Shown one piece after another: positions 19,653 through 31,347 of a stretch of 46,273 bases of DNA. Within the stretch, counting starts at the first letter, position 1. Each line of letters opens with the position of its first letter. A program made the position numbers and the translations under genes. The stretch covers positions 1 through 46,273 of the forward strand of contig WOGZ01000265.1 of assembly GCA_009733775.1 (NCBI GenBank), in the 5' to 3' direction. The DNA is from Alectoria sarmentosa. Lineage: Eukaryota > Ascomycota > Lecanoromycetes > Lecanorales > Parmeliaceae. The notes beneath the pieces are model-generated. The model did not search any database. It was not told where the DNA came from and saw only the letters and a list, made by a program, of their open reading frames with translations.

Positions 19653-22316
19653 TTATGCTGTTGAGCTTATGTCATTCTCGAATCGACGTGCGATCTCCAA
19701 GGTCTCTCCATCCATCCTACTACCGCCTAGGAATGTAACACTAAAGGGCAATACACCTTCTGCTTCAGGCTTACCCTGGAGCTCCGACGCAGGACAAGTA
19801 CCAGCTGGAACAGCCACAGCACATAGATCGAGAACATTGCCGAAATGTGAGAACTCGCCTAGCACGCTGTTCGTTGCGATTGGATCCGAGAGTACTTCCT
19901 CCAACGTCCAGTGCGTTGGAGCTGTAGCTGGATTATGATTTCCGAGTCAGTCTTGCTTGTTCAAGGAGGTGTGACGAGCCTTGAAACACATCTAGAGAGT
20001 GAAAGCTCCCAAGACATGTCTCGAGACTCAAGATTTGGTTCAAAAGAGGAACATGGACCCCGAAAATACGTACGGACTACCAGTACATCAATGCCACACG
20101 CGTCGTAGGCAAAGGTCTTTTCCGCTTGTCGAGTATACAGTGCTTTTGCTTGTAGATCTCTGTAAGCTTGTATCGCAGTACTTTGCCTCGCTACGACCTT
20201 TTCGAATATTTCTCCGACAACAGGATGGAGGTGTACCCGATTCTTCTTAAGCCAGTCGTCAGGCAGACTAGCAAGGCGTTCTGAGACGAAAGAGTCCTCA
20301 TACAGGAGTTTACCCGCTTTCTCGAAAAGGCTCCAGTCTATTGGCCTCAAAAGCCCACCCATAGCGTGTAGACATTGGAGGCTTTCGTCGAATTTCCGAC
20401 GGTAGGCTGGGTTGCAAATCGCTAGCGCTTCGGGTGGCGGTATGCCAAACTTGAAGGTCTTTGCCTGCAATCCAGTTGAGTTAATGTGTCTTTGTATCGG
20501 AGTGGTGACCTTAGCGTAAGGGTCCTCTTCGTCATATTCCGCACACAGATCCCACACAGTGCGAGCATCCGAGACATTTCCAGCAATGATAGCAACGCAG
20601 TCCAGTGAGAGACATGCTGGCGTCACTCCTTGAGCTGAGATCAATCCCCTAGTAGGCTTATACCCTACGACTCCATTGAACCCGGCAGGAACCCTTCCTG
20701 ATCCAGCTGTATCTGTGCCAAGAGAAAATGCCACTAGACCAGCGCCAACACTGACACAGCTTCCCGAGGATGAGCCTCCGGAGATGTAGTCATAATGGAG
20801 CACAGAGCGTGGGGTTCCAAACGGAGACCGACATCCAGTCAGGCCAGTCCCCAGTTGATCAAGGTTAGTCTTGCCAATGAAGATCGCGCCTTGCCCCAAC
20901 AGAAGGTCATATGCCGGAGCAGACTTTAAGGGGACACGTGCTATTGGAGGGCATGCGGTTGTAGTGGGGAGGCCGGCAATGTCGAAGCTGTCTTTGACGC
21001 TGAAAGGCACGCCAAAAAGTGGCGGAAGCCTTGAACGATCCGAACATTCAGTCAACAGCTTTCTTGCTCGCTCCAACGCCGACTCCTCTGTCTCCACATG
21101 AATCCAGACCGCAGGATCGACCTTGTTATATTTTTCGATTCTGTCAAACACCGTCTTGATCACAGTGACAGGTGACAGGCCCATTCGGTACGCTTTTTGA
21201 AGGCTTGGGATATCTAAAGCACCATCGAAGATTGGGCCAGTCTGTGCAAAAGTCTTATCGCTGACCGAGGCAGGCGACCAAGTAAACAGCGCGAGAGCAT
21301 CCAGTAGAGGCTGTAGAGATGCAACGAATCCGAAAAGGCCTTCGCTCCAATGAATGATGTCGAGTACAGAAGATTTGAACTCTTCTTTGTAGCCGGCCGT
21401 GGCGTCCTCGACTCCGCCTATCCACGATGTTAGCTCTTGGGTATCTTCCTAAAGCAACAGATCTTGACAAAGCAGCCCAAAATTCGGCCTGATGCCGATG
21501 AAATCCGCCAAATCACATGTCTTACAAGCTCCAGAATCTCCAAAGGATGGGCTGAAGAACCAAGTATATTATCATACTACAGATTGCCCAAGCCAATGAA
21601 GTCTGGAAACAATTGCTCGTTACTCAAAACGTCGGTCAAACGGTACAGTCCGCGAGCTTCAAGCTCCAAAGCCAAGGGCTTGATGCCCAAGAAGCAATGT
21701 CTTCCGAAGCCAATGAGTGGTATCAAGCTTACTCACAGCACTCGAAGCCTCGGTCATTTGCCTCACGAAAAGTTGTATCAAAGCAACACTCCGTAGTCAC
21801 ACCACAAATGATGAGATGTGTGATGGCCTTGGCTTTTAACTTGACCATTAAATTGGTATTGAAGAAGGCTCCTTTTCCAGGTTTGTCTATGACAACTTCT
21901 CCAGGAAGTGCCTGCAACTCATCAACGAAGTCGTGGCCGCGTTCATCACGGACCAACAGCCGTCCCATCTCTCCTTTGTCGCCAATGACTTTTAGATCCT
22001 GTGCACTGCCCGGACAGCCCTTGTTCCTGATCAGTTTGTTGGATGGACAGTCTGATAGGTCAGGCTTGTGGCCCTCTCGAGTATGAAATATGGCCAGGCT
22101 CGCTTGACGAAAGGCGTGGAGAAGTTTCTTGGTCGGAGCAATAGAAGCTTGTACGTCTTTGAGAGAGCCAGCCTCTATCTCTCCGAAGCCATTGGGGAGC
22201 AGAAAATCTCGCTGCATGTCGATTATGAGCAGCGCCGTGTGTCTCGGCGGGAAAGCATAAGGATATGGCTTCGCGTCGACGGTAAGCATTGTAGGGAGTG
22301 ACTTTGTAGATTCCAT
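19653..22316 (-). CDS. Fused isochorismatase-type cysteine hydrolase and allophanate-hydrolase-type amidase
   Basis: Three exons on the minus strand: 22316-21737, 21417-20074 and 19927-19653, giving 732 aa. Residues 1 to about 245 are an isochorismatase-fold hydrolase with the triad Asp33 (IIDMQRDF), Lys145 (VIDKPGKGAF) and Cys177 (GVTTEC), plus HTREGH and REANDRG motifs seen in biuret/triuret-hydrolase relatives. Residues from about 265 form an amidase-signature domain with Lys335 (FSVKDS), cis-Ser409 (SGGSSSGS) and nucleophile Ser433 (GTDTAGSGRVPA), most like the amidase half of allophanate hydrolase. Exon 2 runs without a stop from the end of the first domain (GVEDATAGY, HWSEGLFGF) through the linker into the amidase. 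The C-terminal domain of full allophanate hydrolase is absent. Likely cytosolic ureide nitrogen scavenging; the substrate is inference. The first intron (319 nt) is unusually long. Confidence 0.85.
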
Positions 22317-23160
22317 GATTTCCGGGAAGAGTAGATGTTGAGCGATTCTATTTCGTGGAGATTAGTAGTCACTCGAGGGACAAACTGCAGATGGAGTGCG
22401 GGGGAGCAGGCACAGTGTTATATATTTTAAGTAGAATATGACTATGTAGAGTCTATAAACTACACTGCCAGCATCTTGGAACACTCCGCCCTCGACAGTG
22501 ACACCACAGCTGGCTCTGAGGCCTGTGGAGCTCTGAAGGGGCGACTGCACGATGAGCCACGAGAGGGGGAACTTCTCTGGCCGTGCCTTCCACGCTAGCA
22601 AGTCATAGCGCTCTCACTACAATGCGAAACATGACTCGCATGAAATACTCAAAGATTCTTCCACATCTTGATCACGGCACCAGAATTGAGGACATCTAGA
22701 GTCTTTGGAACGTAGAGACGCGTGGGTCTCCGCAGCTAATCATACAGAGAGCGCTGGATCTTGGGTAACAACAAGAGCTGGCGTAGCTAAAGATTGAGAG
22801 TTGAGATCAATTATCAGTATCCAGTATCTGAGGAACTCGAATCCAAACTCATGCAGGCCGAAGCAAGCAATGCCTATATTTTCTAGAGCTGAGCCCTTAC
22901 CAATTGACAGTCCTGCCACATCCCGTCTAGCCAACAAAAGGCAACTCCCACGAGCAACTTCGTATTAATCTGCCAACACAGTCACAAACTCACACAGTGA
23001 TTGAAAGGATCGAGTCAACCAGCGGAAGCCCAGGGTAAATTTGCACTCGTGCTACCCGGCGCTGGGAAATTTCTCTCTATCTCGGCTGGCTATTACGTTG
23101 GATTTTGAATCGAGAGCGTCCACTCGCAAGGCTTCTACAGAGCTCAGTGAGCCACATATT
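22317..23160. promoter_or_regulatory. Divergent region between hydrolase-amidase gene and rrp7
   Basis: 844 bp shared promoter region. No gene or clear repeat seen. I did not identify GATA-factor clusters by eye with confidence. Confidence 0.5.
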
Positions 23161-24215
23161 ATGCCTCCGTCGAGCAAGATACCACGGCAAATAGCAGGCT
23201 ACAACGTAGTTCCGCTGTCTCTCCCACCGCTACCCTCATTTCCTCAAGCCGCAACCCACTACCTCTACCTCGCACCACATCAACCAAAGATCCCAACGCC
23301 AACTGCCTCACGGGCGTTATTTCTCGTGAACGTACCATTTGACTCAACCGCATCACACATCAAGCATTTACTCTCAGCTCAGATAGGACTACCCGCGGGG
23401 AGGATTGAAGATGTGCAATTTGAAGGTCAAAGGGAAAAAAGCAGCGGCATGGACGAAGCATCCATTCCAAAGGTCAATCAGAATAAGAAAAGCAAGAAGC
23501 GAAAGCGGGGAAACAGTGTAGGCGTCATAGAAGACATGAAAGGTGCATCACTGCCGTCTGTCTGGGATCGCGAACTGCAGACCAATGGTCTCACTGCTGT
23601 CGTTTTATTCGTCGACCGAGCGAGCATGGATGCGGCTTTGAAAGCCGTCAAGTCGATACGAAAGGAGGGGGATGAACTCGTTTGGGGCGAAGGGTTGGGT
23701 GGCAATATTCCAGCGTTAGGTTCTGCGAGTCAGTCACTCATTGTCTGCGATCTGCTAGCAAACTCCTGCTGATACAATAACAGGATACCTTAACCACCAC
23801 AGCCTTACTTACCCTAACAAAGCCGAACTACTCGAATCGGTCAACAACTACATGACAGCTTTCGCCAGCAAAGAATCCTCCCAAGCCCGATCACTGGCTC
23901 GGCAGAGGCAAGAGGCTGACGCCGATGGCTTTATTACTGTTACAAGGGGGGGGAGGACGAATCCAGCACGACAAGAAGCTGCTCAAGAGCAGGCTGAAAA
24001 GCAGAAGGAGAAACAGAGGGGACTGGAGGATTTCTACAGGTTTCAGTCGAGGGAGAAGAGGAAACAGAGGGCTGGCGAATTGGTGAGAAAGTTTGAGGAA
24101 GATAAGGAGAAGGTTAGGAAGATGCGAGAGAAAAGGGGAAGATTCAAGGTAAATTTCGATTATAGTCCATGCATTGCTTTTTTGGTATGCTAATGGTGGT
24201 GTGCAGCCCGAATAA
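23161..24215 (+). CDS. rrp7: Ribosomal RNA-processing protein 7
   Basis: Three exons: 23161-23728, 23784-24148 and 24207-24215, giving 313 aa. The N-terminal half carries an RRM-like domain (RALFLVNVPFDSTASHIKHLL; later TAVVLFVDRASMDAALKAV) interrupted by a basic linker (KKSKKRKRG). The C-terminal half has YLNHHSLTYPNKAELLESVN and FYRFQSREKRKQRAGELVRKFEEDKEKV, the signature Rrp7 C-terminal helix. Rrp7 works in the UTP-C module of the small-subunit processome in the nucleolus. ATG 23161 gives the expected N-terminus; the frame extends upstream without another good start. The last exon contributes only Pro-Glu and the stop. Confidence 0.9.
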
Positions 24216-25670
24216 GCCATGTTGCGACATCGAGGTCCAACACATCCACTTCGAGATCTGCCATCCGGTCTTTCTCTGCGACCAGTGATCTAGCGTAGAT
24301 ATCGACCGCATCTAACCAAGCGTGTTAAGGACGCCGGATCTCGAGCTTCCAATGTAAAGGAATCAGGATTATAGCAAACCCAATCACATTATGGCGAAGC
24401 AGGTTTGCTAAACGATACTGCTCCGGCGGGTTTCTACTTGGTAAGTCCTCCAATTAGGTAGCAATCTCTCCCCCATCTATCGTGTACGCGACATGATGAG
24501 TTCGCTGGGGCCATAGGAACGCCTTCAATGCGAAAAGCATTTGACGCGATATGTCTACAATACCAGCTTCACAAATCTTCTCAAACATCTGAGATCTCTG
24601 CACGATTCTCAATGTCATCTCAATTCTCGGATGTCCCTCGATCAATCATTAAGGAACGGTCGAGATCTTTTCGTAATAGGCTAATCTCCGAGACCAGGAA
24701 AAGTTCCGAGGGCTAGATGCTTGACACACTCGGAATGAGAGGACGAAGCATCGTCTTACATGCATGCAAGCAATCGATCATTATTCCATACTTGCGAAGT
24801 CTCTGTTACAACACGTGATTCCACAGCCGTCAATCGATTTGCGGCGTGAGTGGCAAGCTGCAATTGCAAACCTCGTTATAGTGCTGGCTGCGCAGTTCGG
24901 AATGATTTGTTGATGAACTTCAGGACCGTCTCTAAGTCTCGGTGTGCTAGAGTGACTAGAGTACCCAAGGCCAAGCCGTCGAGAATGTCTAGGCAGAGCA
25001 AAGCCATCTGCTCAAATATTCAAGTCAAAACACCTCACAGCTGTGGAGAACATCCACATCGATCTTTGCTGACTTGAAACGCTGTTGTCCGCCGAGAAAG
25101 GTTACCGCGCCGAAATCTGCTGCACTAGTGCCACCTGAAGTGTGGCACATTCATGTCTGAGACGACGACCTTCCTTTCACCCCAAAACCCCTCCCACCTC
25201 CAACAAAGATCCATTTTCATATGCTGTCAGGATTCGCCAAAGGGTGAAAAATTATGCAGCAGTCCCTCAACTACCGGTGTGCTTGATTAGATTGAATGAT
25301 TGTTAGGTAGCGGCAGATGCGAACGATATTGGAGGGACGTCGTCCCAGACTCATACACTACGCTCTAATGCATTGTTGCGTGTGTGATAGTGGCCGTCTG
25401 ATATGTCACTGAAGGCGGCTGACGGACGGTGCGCCTTTCGCAGTTGGTATTAGGTGGCTTGGCAACATCTATAACCTCCCCCAGTCCTTCTGTCATCCTT
25501 TAATCCTCTTCAACGGTCTTACTCAATCAATTGTCTCTCTCTCATTGATTTTGTGCTGTATATTCCTTCATTCATTCATTGTTTTCTTTCTCTCATTCAG
25601 CCCAGAGCATTGATCTGCTACTTCTGTCTTTTCCTATCAAATATCTTGCCTTCTCACAGCGTTATCCAGG
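24216..25670. other. Intergenic with possible decayed coding remnant
   Basis: 1.45 kb without an intact gene. On the minus strand 25000-24454 reads like coding sequence with interruptions (MALLCLDILDGLALGTLV, RGLQLQLATHAANRLTAVES, then in another frame MTLRIVQRSQMFEKICEAG). The rest, 25080-25670, is the CT-rich promoter and leader of the secreted protein. Confidence 0.45.
24454..25000 (-). pseudogene. Possible decayed regulator-like gene
   Basis: Amphipathic, helix-rich peptide stretches occur in series on the minus strand but are broken by several stops and one frame change, and no splice sites repair them. The helical, Leu/Ala-rich character is reminiscent of the C-terminal halves of fungal Zn2Cys6 regulators, but no DNA-binding motif is seen. 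This is a weak call based on texture alone. Confidence 0.25.
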
Positions 25671-27006
25671 ATGCATTTGCACCATGTTCTGGCCGTCGCG
25701 ACTACAGTGTTGACCACAGTTTCCTCGTGAGTACCAAATTATTTCACATGCACGTTTAAACAGTATGCCGACGTGCAATGGCAGATTTCCGCATAACCAG
25801 GCCAAAAGGCAACTAGATGGCTATCAGCCCCCCGTCGTAACAACTGCAATCTCTTCAATTAAAACTTCTTTCACGGCAACTATCAAATCGACCACGCCCA
25901 AAACGCACACAACGAAATCCAAGCAACCTAAGCGGACACACACCCACGAAACCGCGAAGCATACATCTACCAAGACTGGAAGCTACACCTTCCTGGGTTC
26001 CTTGGGTGAGGTTGGAACAAGCGTGCCGTCATTTTTGGGAACCAATCCGTAAGCGAATCGGTCCTGGCCCATTAGCATAAAAAGCTGATAGTTTTCCCAG
26101 ATATGGCTCTTATCCGACAGGGTAATTGATTCCCTTTTATTGATGGTGCACGACTTTTCCTATTCTCGCCACAATTTGTCGATCTTGTTAATCTTAGGTG
26201 TCTGTTGCTTGTTGCATAATTGACATTCTCATAGCACGAATCCACTGGGCTCTTGCTACCTCGGAGCAGCCTATGGCTGCACATCCGGTGGTACAGGCGG
26301 TCCCAGCCTGACAAAGTTGCCGCCTCCTATCTATCCAAACACGACGGCGACCTACACTTCCTCAGCGAGTCCCAAAGTTGGCCCTCATGGGCCTCCTCTT
26401 CACGGACCTCCTCCTCATGGGCCTCCTGGTGGATTTCCGGCTTTTCCAGCATCCTCTCTTAGCGCCCTTGAGGCTGGTATAGCGGCTTCCCCCACTATAT
26501 CCAGCACTGGTATTGTCACCTACCAGAACCTTATTGGTCACCCAATCGAATCTGGCGCAGTCCCTCCATTCAGCACCGGAATCGCCGGTGGCCCACCTCC
26601 AAGCTTCCCTGGTGTGCCTTCCAATGGACCTTCTCTTTGTCCACCTCCTATTACTCTCACCTTTACGAGTACAGCCACCGTGACATTTACAGAGCCAGCT
26701 CCCGTGGCTCCGTTGACAACGCTGACGTCGATTCAACTGTCATCGGCACCCTTTGGGCTGGGAAACGGTACTATTTTTCATGGGCCCACTGGTGGAACGG
26801 GTACGGGATCGTACTTGACGACCATTCGTACTGCCATCTCTTCCAACACCTCTGCCAAAACCTCTGCCAAGATCTCTCACGGAATCTCGACCCTAACCTC
26901 TGCCAAGACGTCTAACGAAGCTGCTGGCAAGATCTCTGACAAAACCTCGGCACTGACCTCTACCAAAACCTCCGCCACAGCTGCTGCTCTCTCGCCACAT
27001 AATTAA
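25671..27006 (+). CDS. Secreted Ser/Thr/Pro-rich cell-surface protein
   Basis: Four exons: 25671-25726, 25764-26048, 26101-26121 and 26235-27006, giving 377 aa. It starts with a short signal-peptide-like segment (HHVLAVATTVLTTVSS). A Thr/Lys-rich region follows (KSTTPKTHTTKSK), then GTNP-containing segments around exon 3, a Cys pair (GSCYLGAAYGC), a Pro/Gly/His-rich stretch (HGPPLHGPPPHGPPGG) and a C-terminal tract of TSAKTS/ISDKTS repeats. Exon 3 (21 nt) can be skipped without changing frame. Low complexity and abundant Ser/Thr suggest an O-mannosylated wall protein or adhesin. I see no GPI-attachment hydrophobic tail. Confidence 0.65.
26101..26121 (+). other. 21-nt micro-exon, optional in frame
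   Basis: Bounded by TTTTCCCAG and GGTAATTG; adds YGSYPTG between two GTNP motifs. Inclusion or skipping both keep the frame, so alternative splicing is possible. Confidence 0.55.
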
Positions 27007-28863
27007 GAAGGGAGATATGCTTGGGGCGCTATGGTTAAACTCGTCAAAGGATGCCTTAAAATAGTAGGAGCGTTGTGTACGCTTGGGACTTGTCTATGGA
27101 GGTATTACGAGTGGTTTCTGTTATATGTTAAATGGAAATTGCTGGGCTGATGGACAGGATCGAGGCTTCTCTTGTTTGTACCGAACCCACCAGAATCTTG
27201 AGAGTCTACTCTCTTTTGGCCGTGATCTGAATAAGCGTGTCACAGTTTTGCCCATCTTTTCTTTCTTAGGCACATGGCCCGATTGGGCCTAGCGTCTCAA
27301 GCCCTGCAAATAGAAACGCCATAGGTAGTTGTTATTCTTTTCATGCTACCACCACAGAGTTATCACACATGATTGAGTCCCTGACAAGACGCTGGAATCT
27401 GGAATCATTGGCGCTTCATGTACACAAATTAGTAAAACTAGCTTCATTGCATACAATCACGTTCATTGTGGTGATTCCCATCATGTCCATCATTGAGCTC
27501 GACCCCTTTGGCGACTGAGCGTTACCCTTCAACTACTTACATGATGCGTCCGATTAGAGATCAGACGACGACGGCCATTCAACCGAGACAAAGCGTCTGT
27601 CAGCATACTGGTATGATATAACTCTCTCAATTAATTATGAGATAACCTTCCGCGAAGTAGCTTTCTGTTTCGCTATCTTCAAAAAAAAATTCAAAGTACC
27701 TAGGATAGAGCAATGAACGATACGAGAGCATGTCGGTTAATGGAAACCCTGCATCGAGCAGGCATGAAGGCCGTACGTGGACTCGTGGGCAACGGAAACC
27801 CTGTAGAGTATTGAGACAGGCACACAAAGTTGGTGTCCTGTGGGGAGCAGTAAATACGAGGTCATGCGACTTATCAGAATTCGGAATTTGATGTCCACCG
27901 TAGAAATTTAGTCACTCGCGCAGAAACTCCTCATCCAAAAATGAGAACCTGGAACGTTGATTTTGGTGCTACGGTGGCCAGTTAGCGCTATGCCATGTCC
28001 CGAAGCCTTTTGCCACATGACCTCGTACACATCTGTGAAGCCCGTCCTAAGTAAGTAAAACCGAAGCGGAATGAAAATTTTCGGCGTCTCAGACAGCCAG
28101 TTTTTCCGACAGCTTGCCTGCTTACCGGTTCAAGGCTTCGAAAGGCATTGGGCTTTATCTCATACTGCACCACCAGGTCACTCCTACCGTGCTTCAGTGA
28201 TACCTGTATGCTCAATTTTGTACGGTGTATGATACCGTAAAGTTCTTCCAACAGCGTATCAGGGGCCAATGTTCCTCAGGTATTCCATCAGCAGAAAGTG
28301 TCTTCAATCTACCAAAAGAGCATGCTCAGAGTATGTGGGACTCAAGCATTAATACACCTCTATCTGCACTATAGTGCTATTGCTGTGAGGAATAGACTAA
28401 GCTCCATTCGGACTAGCCTATCTATTATGAAGATCACTGAAACCATAGTGGAGACCATAAGGAAATAGCATGCAGGTGGGCATGCTCCTGACTATATACA
28501 CGAAGGACGCCTGGAAGTCGGCCCCTGAGCCCCACCTGATTCATAAGCATTTGCCACCAACAGTGGGTCAAACCAGGGGGCTCCTTTCCGGGCCACTAGC
28601 CGGCTCCACTGGCATACAAGCGAGGCAATTACCATCCTCGCAACAGCTATTCGTGATTGTCCTGAGGCTCCCACCCACCAGTCAACTGACGCAACACGAT
28701 CCGATCCGATCCGATCCATTACTTTAAATCGGACCTCGACGTAAGACCTTCGGACCCACCTCGACAGACAACCACGCCTCCGCCCTTCTTCAATAATGGT
28801 AAATCCCAAACAATATAATTGTCTATACAAACACGCTCGTCCTTCGAGGCTGCTTCGGCCATC
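27007..28863. other. Long intergenic region
   Basis: 1.86 kb with no supportable gene. Short open frames on both strands lack motifs. A CGATC pentamer is repeated four times near 28697-28717, about 150 bp upstream of the monooxygenase start. Confidence 0.5.
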
Positions 28864-30794
28864 ATGGCAACACCCAACATACCCAGCACCTTGGGTATTC
28901 CATTTGAGCACACACCAGTACTCATCATAGGCGGTTCAATGGTCGGCATGACTTTGAGCGCCCTGCTCGCAAGCCACGGTGTATCAGGATGTGTAACCGT
29001 AGAAAAACATCATTCGACCGCCATACATCCACGTGCAGCTTTATTCCATCGTAAGTTCCAGCTTTCCTCCCATGCTGAAAAAGAGTCTCTGATGACGGCA
29101 TCATCCAGCACGTACTATGCAAATATACCGTGAACTTGGCCTCTACGACGCCATGCGCCAAGAAGCTGCAAAGCACTACGATGAGCACGCCAGCATTGTC
29201 AACGTGGAGTCGCTTGCCGGCCGCTTTCTGGGATCCTTTATGAAAAACCTGAACGAGGTATGTGTTCACAGATATCTCGCCATGCCCATTGACCTCTCCA
29301 GGGCATCGAGTCAATATCGCCCACAATGCGTCTGTTCCTCACGCAACAGATGTTCGAGCCCATCCTCCGGAAAAAGGTCATCGAAGAGGGCGGTGATCTT
29401 CGTTTTTCCTCTGAATTGATTGAGTTTCAGCAGGACGCAGACGGTGTGACTGCCCTCGTGAGGAACACGGAGACCGGCGAAGAGACCCTAATTAGATCAA
29501 TGTGTGAGTTAAAATTTTTGAGTCATTTCTTCCGGATTCGTACTACGTTTTGAGTCGCAAGACTTGCTGTAGAAGTGAAAGGCTCCCAGGGGATGTTTCA
29601 CGACTGAAGTCTCATCCAAAAGAGATATTCTGACCCCGATATTATCCAGACATGGTTGCAGCTGACGGCAACCGCTCGATGGTAAGGGAAAAGCTCGGTA
29701 TTGGCCTTGATGGACACGGCCTCCTGTCACACTCGATCACCATTTACTTCGACATGGACGTCGGCAAATATGTGACGGGCAAGTATAACGGTGTAATCTA
29801 TGTAAACAATGACACCGTGCGAGGCTTCTTCCGCATCGACAAGAGTGGACGAGAGGGATTCTTAGTGATCAACACTGCTGGTGAGCGCGGCACCGAACGG
29901 AGTAGATACCCTGCCGACAAAATCACCGACGAGCGTGCCCAAGAAATGCTCCGTGCTGCAGTCGGCGCCGATATTGACTTCAAAATTACGCTCATCTCCC
30001 CGTGGCGGGCTGTCTGTGACAACGCCGAGAGATACTCCCAAAAACGTGTCCTACTGGTCGGCGATGCGGCCGCAACTGTGACGCCACATGGCGGCTTTGG
30101 CGGCAACACGGGTATTCAGGCATCGCACAACCTCGCCTGGAAGCTTGCCCTTGTCTTAAAGGGTCAGGCCGGCGCAGGCCTTGTTGAGCAATCCTACCAT
30201 GAAGAGCGCCACCCAATAGGTAAGAAAACGACTAATCAAGTCTTCGAACGCTACATTAGCCGCACCGCGCCTGAGCTCAAGAGCACCGGTGTTGAAATCG
30301 AAGAGGAGGTGCCGGAGCCACACTTGGAACTAGGTTACAGGTATAACTCTGGCGCACTCGATACTGTGCTGCACACAGCCATCATCGAGGATCCTACGAG
30401 TGCCACTTCGTCCCCTGGCTCCATTGCCCGCCACGTCGTAGTCGATATCCCAGGCCATGCCGACAAAATTCCCCTTGCAGATCTTTTTGGCCATGCGTTT
30501 GTTCTTCTCACGGGTCCCGAGGGCCAAGAGTGGGCCTCGGCTGTTACTGATCTTAATCGGGAGACTTCGTTGCCCGAAATTCGAATCTACATCGTTTCCG
30601 GCGATCAGTTTTGCACCAAATACGGAATATCAGCATCGGGGGCTGTCCTTATACGCCCCGACGGCTTCGTGGCCTGGCGAGAGCATCATGCGGCCATACC
30701 CGGTCACCATACAAAGGGCGTCCCTGATCCGAGCACAACGGTTCAAGAGGTAATGAGAAAGATCTTGTACCTCGAGCCTCTCGCGGCCACGTAA
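28864..30794 (+). CDS. FAD-dependent aromatic monooxygenase (PF01494-type)
   Basis: Four exons: 28864-29050, 29109-29257, 29302-29503 and 29650-30794, giving 560 aa. The N-terminus has the dinucleotide-binding strand VLIIGGSMVGMTLSALLASHG, a GGSMVG variant of GxGxxG. FHPRTMQIYRELGL, the DG motif (MVAADGNRSMVREKLG) and the GD motif (VLLVGDAAATVTPHGGFGG, then NTGIQASHNLAWKLAL) follow in the order of class A flavoprotein hydroxylases. The C-terminal ~170 residues fit the thioredoxin-like domain of phenol-hydroxylase relatives (ASGAVLIRPDGFVAWR). It probably hydroxylates a phenolic or polyketide substrate with NAD(P)H. The usual His of GDAAH is Ala here. No polyketide or other pathway genes adjoin it. 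Confidence 0.88.
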
Positions 30795-30876
30795 AAGAAT
30801 TGTTCGCGGACCAAGGCGGAGACGTTATTGCTCACCAGCGCATTACACATTAGGGAAAAGGCTGTCAAAAAAGGAA

Positions 30877-31047
30877 ATGAGTGAGCCCAAGGGGAAGCTG
30901 GAGCCGCTGCACGAGTGGCTGAAGGATCTGAGGCGCTGGGGAGAGCTGCAAAATGAGACGGCGCTGCTGGCGATGAAGATAATGCCGTGGGCAGAGAGGC
31001 CGCCGGAAAATTCTACGTCAGACCGCCTAGGGCCAAACCAGAAATGA
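30877..31047 (+). CDS. Possible 56-aa small ORF
   Basis: An open frame 82 bp downstream of the monooxygenase stop encodes a hydrophilic, Trp-containing peptide (LEPLHEWLKDLRRWGELQNE, then ALLAMKIMPWAERPP) that reads like an amphipathic helix. Composition is GC-richer than the surrounding DNA. It could be a decayed fragment or 3'-UTR chance; no homology is recognised. Confidence 0.2.
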   Translation: MSEPKGKLEPLHEWLKDLRRWGELQNETALLAMKIMPWAERPPENSTSDRLGPNQK

Positions 31048-31347
31048 AGAACCAAAAGCGAACAATGCCGTGACTCAGCCCATGTCAGTTTTATGGTAAA
31101 ATATTCTTGCAGCTGAGCAAATCAGTATTAAGTCCTTGAACATGATTTCAATTTGGGGGCGCTGAACTTTCAACCTTCTTGACAAGCGTAGGCTTAATCC
31201 CCCGAACACCTGACATTTCAAATGCTTTGAAAGCCATAGGGACACAAAGCATCGGCCCATAGCCCGAGCTATTCGCCCATTGAACAGTCTTTCGATTCAA
31301 CGATGTAAACAACTGCCGGTACCAGGCCATATCTTAGCGTCCCAGAA

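Noticed and set aside
19282..19653. 123-codon minus-strand frame whose ATG overlaps the hydrolase-amidase stop (TAATG)
   Set aside because: Looks like a bacterial-style overlap but has no motif and fungal genes are not translated that way; probably 3'-UTR.
21184..21184. Independent start codon for a separate amidase gene
   Set aside because: The frame continues upstream without a stop for 77 codons into conserved hydrolase sequence, so the ATG is internal.
21437..22086. Plus-strand open frames of 119 and 157 codons
   Set aside because: Antisense to the hydrolase exon and its long intron; no family signal.
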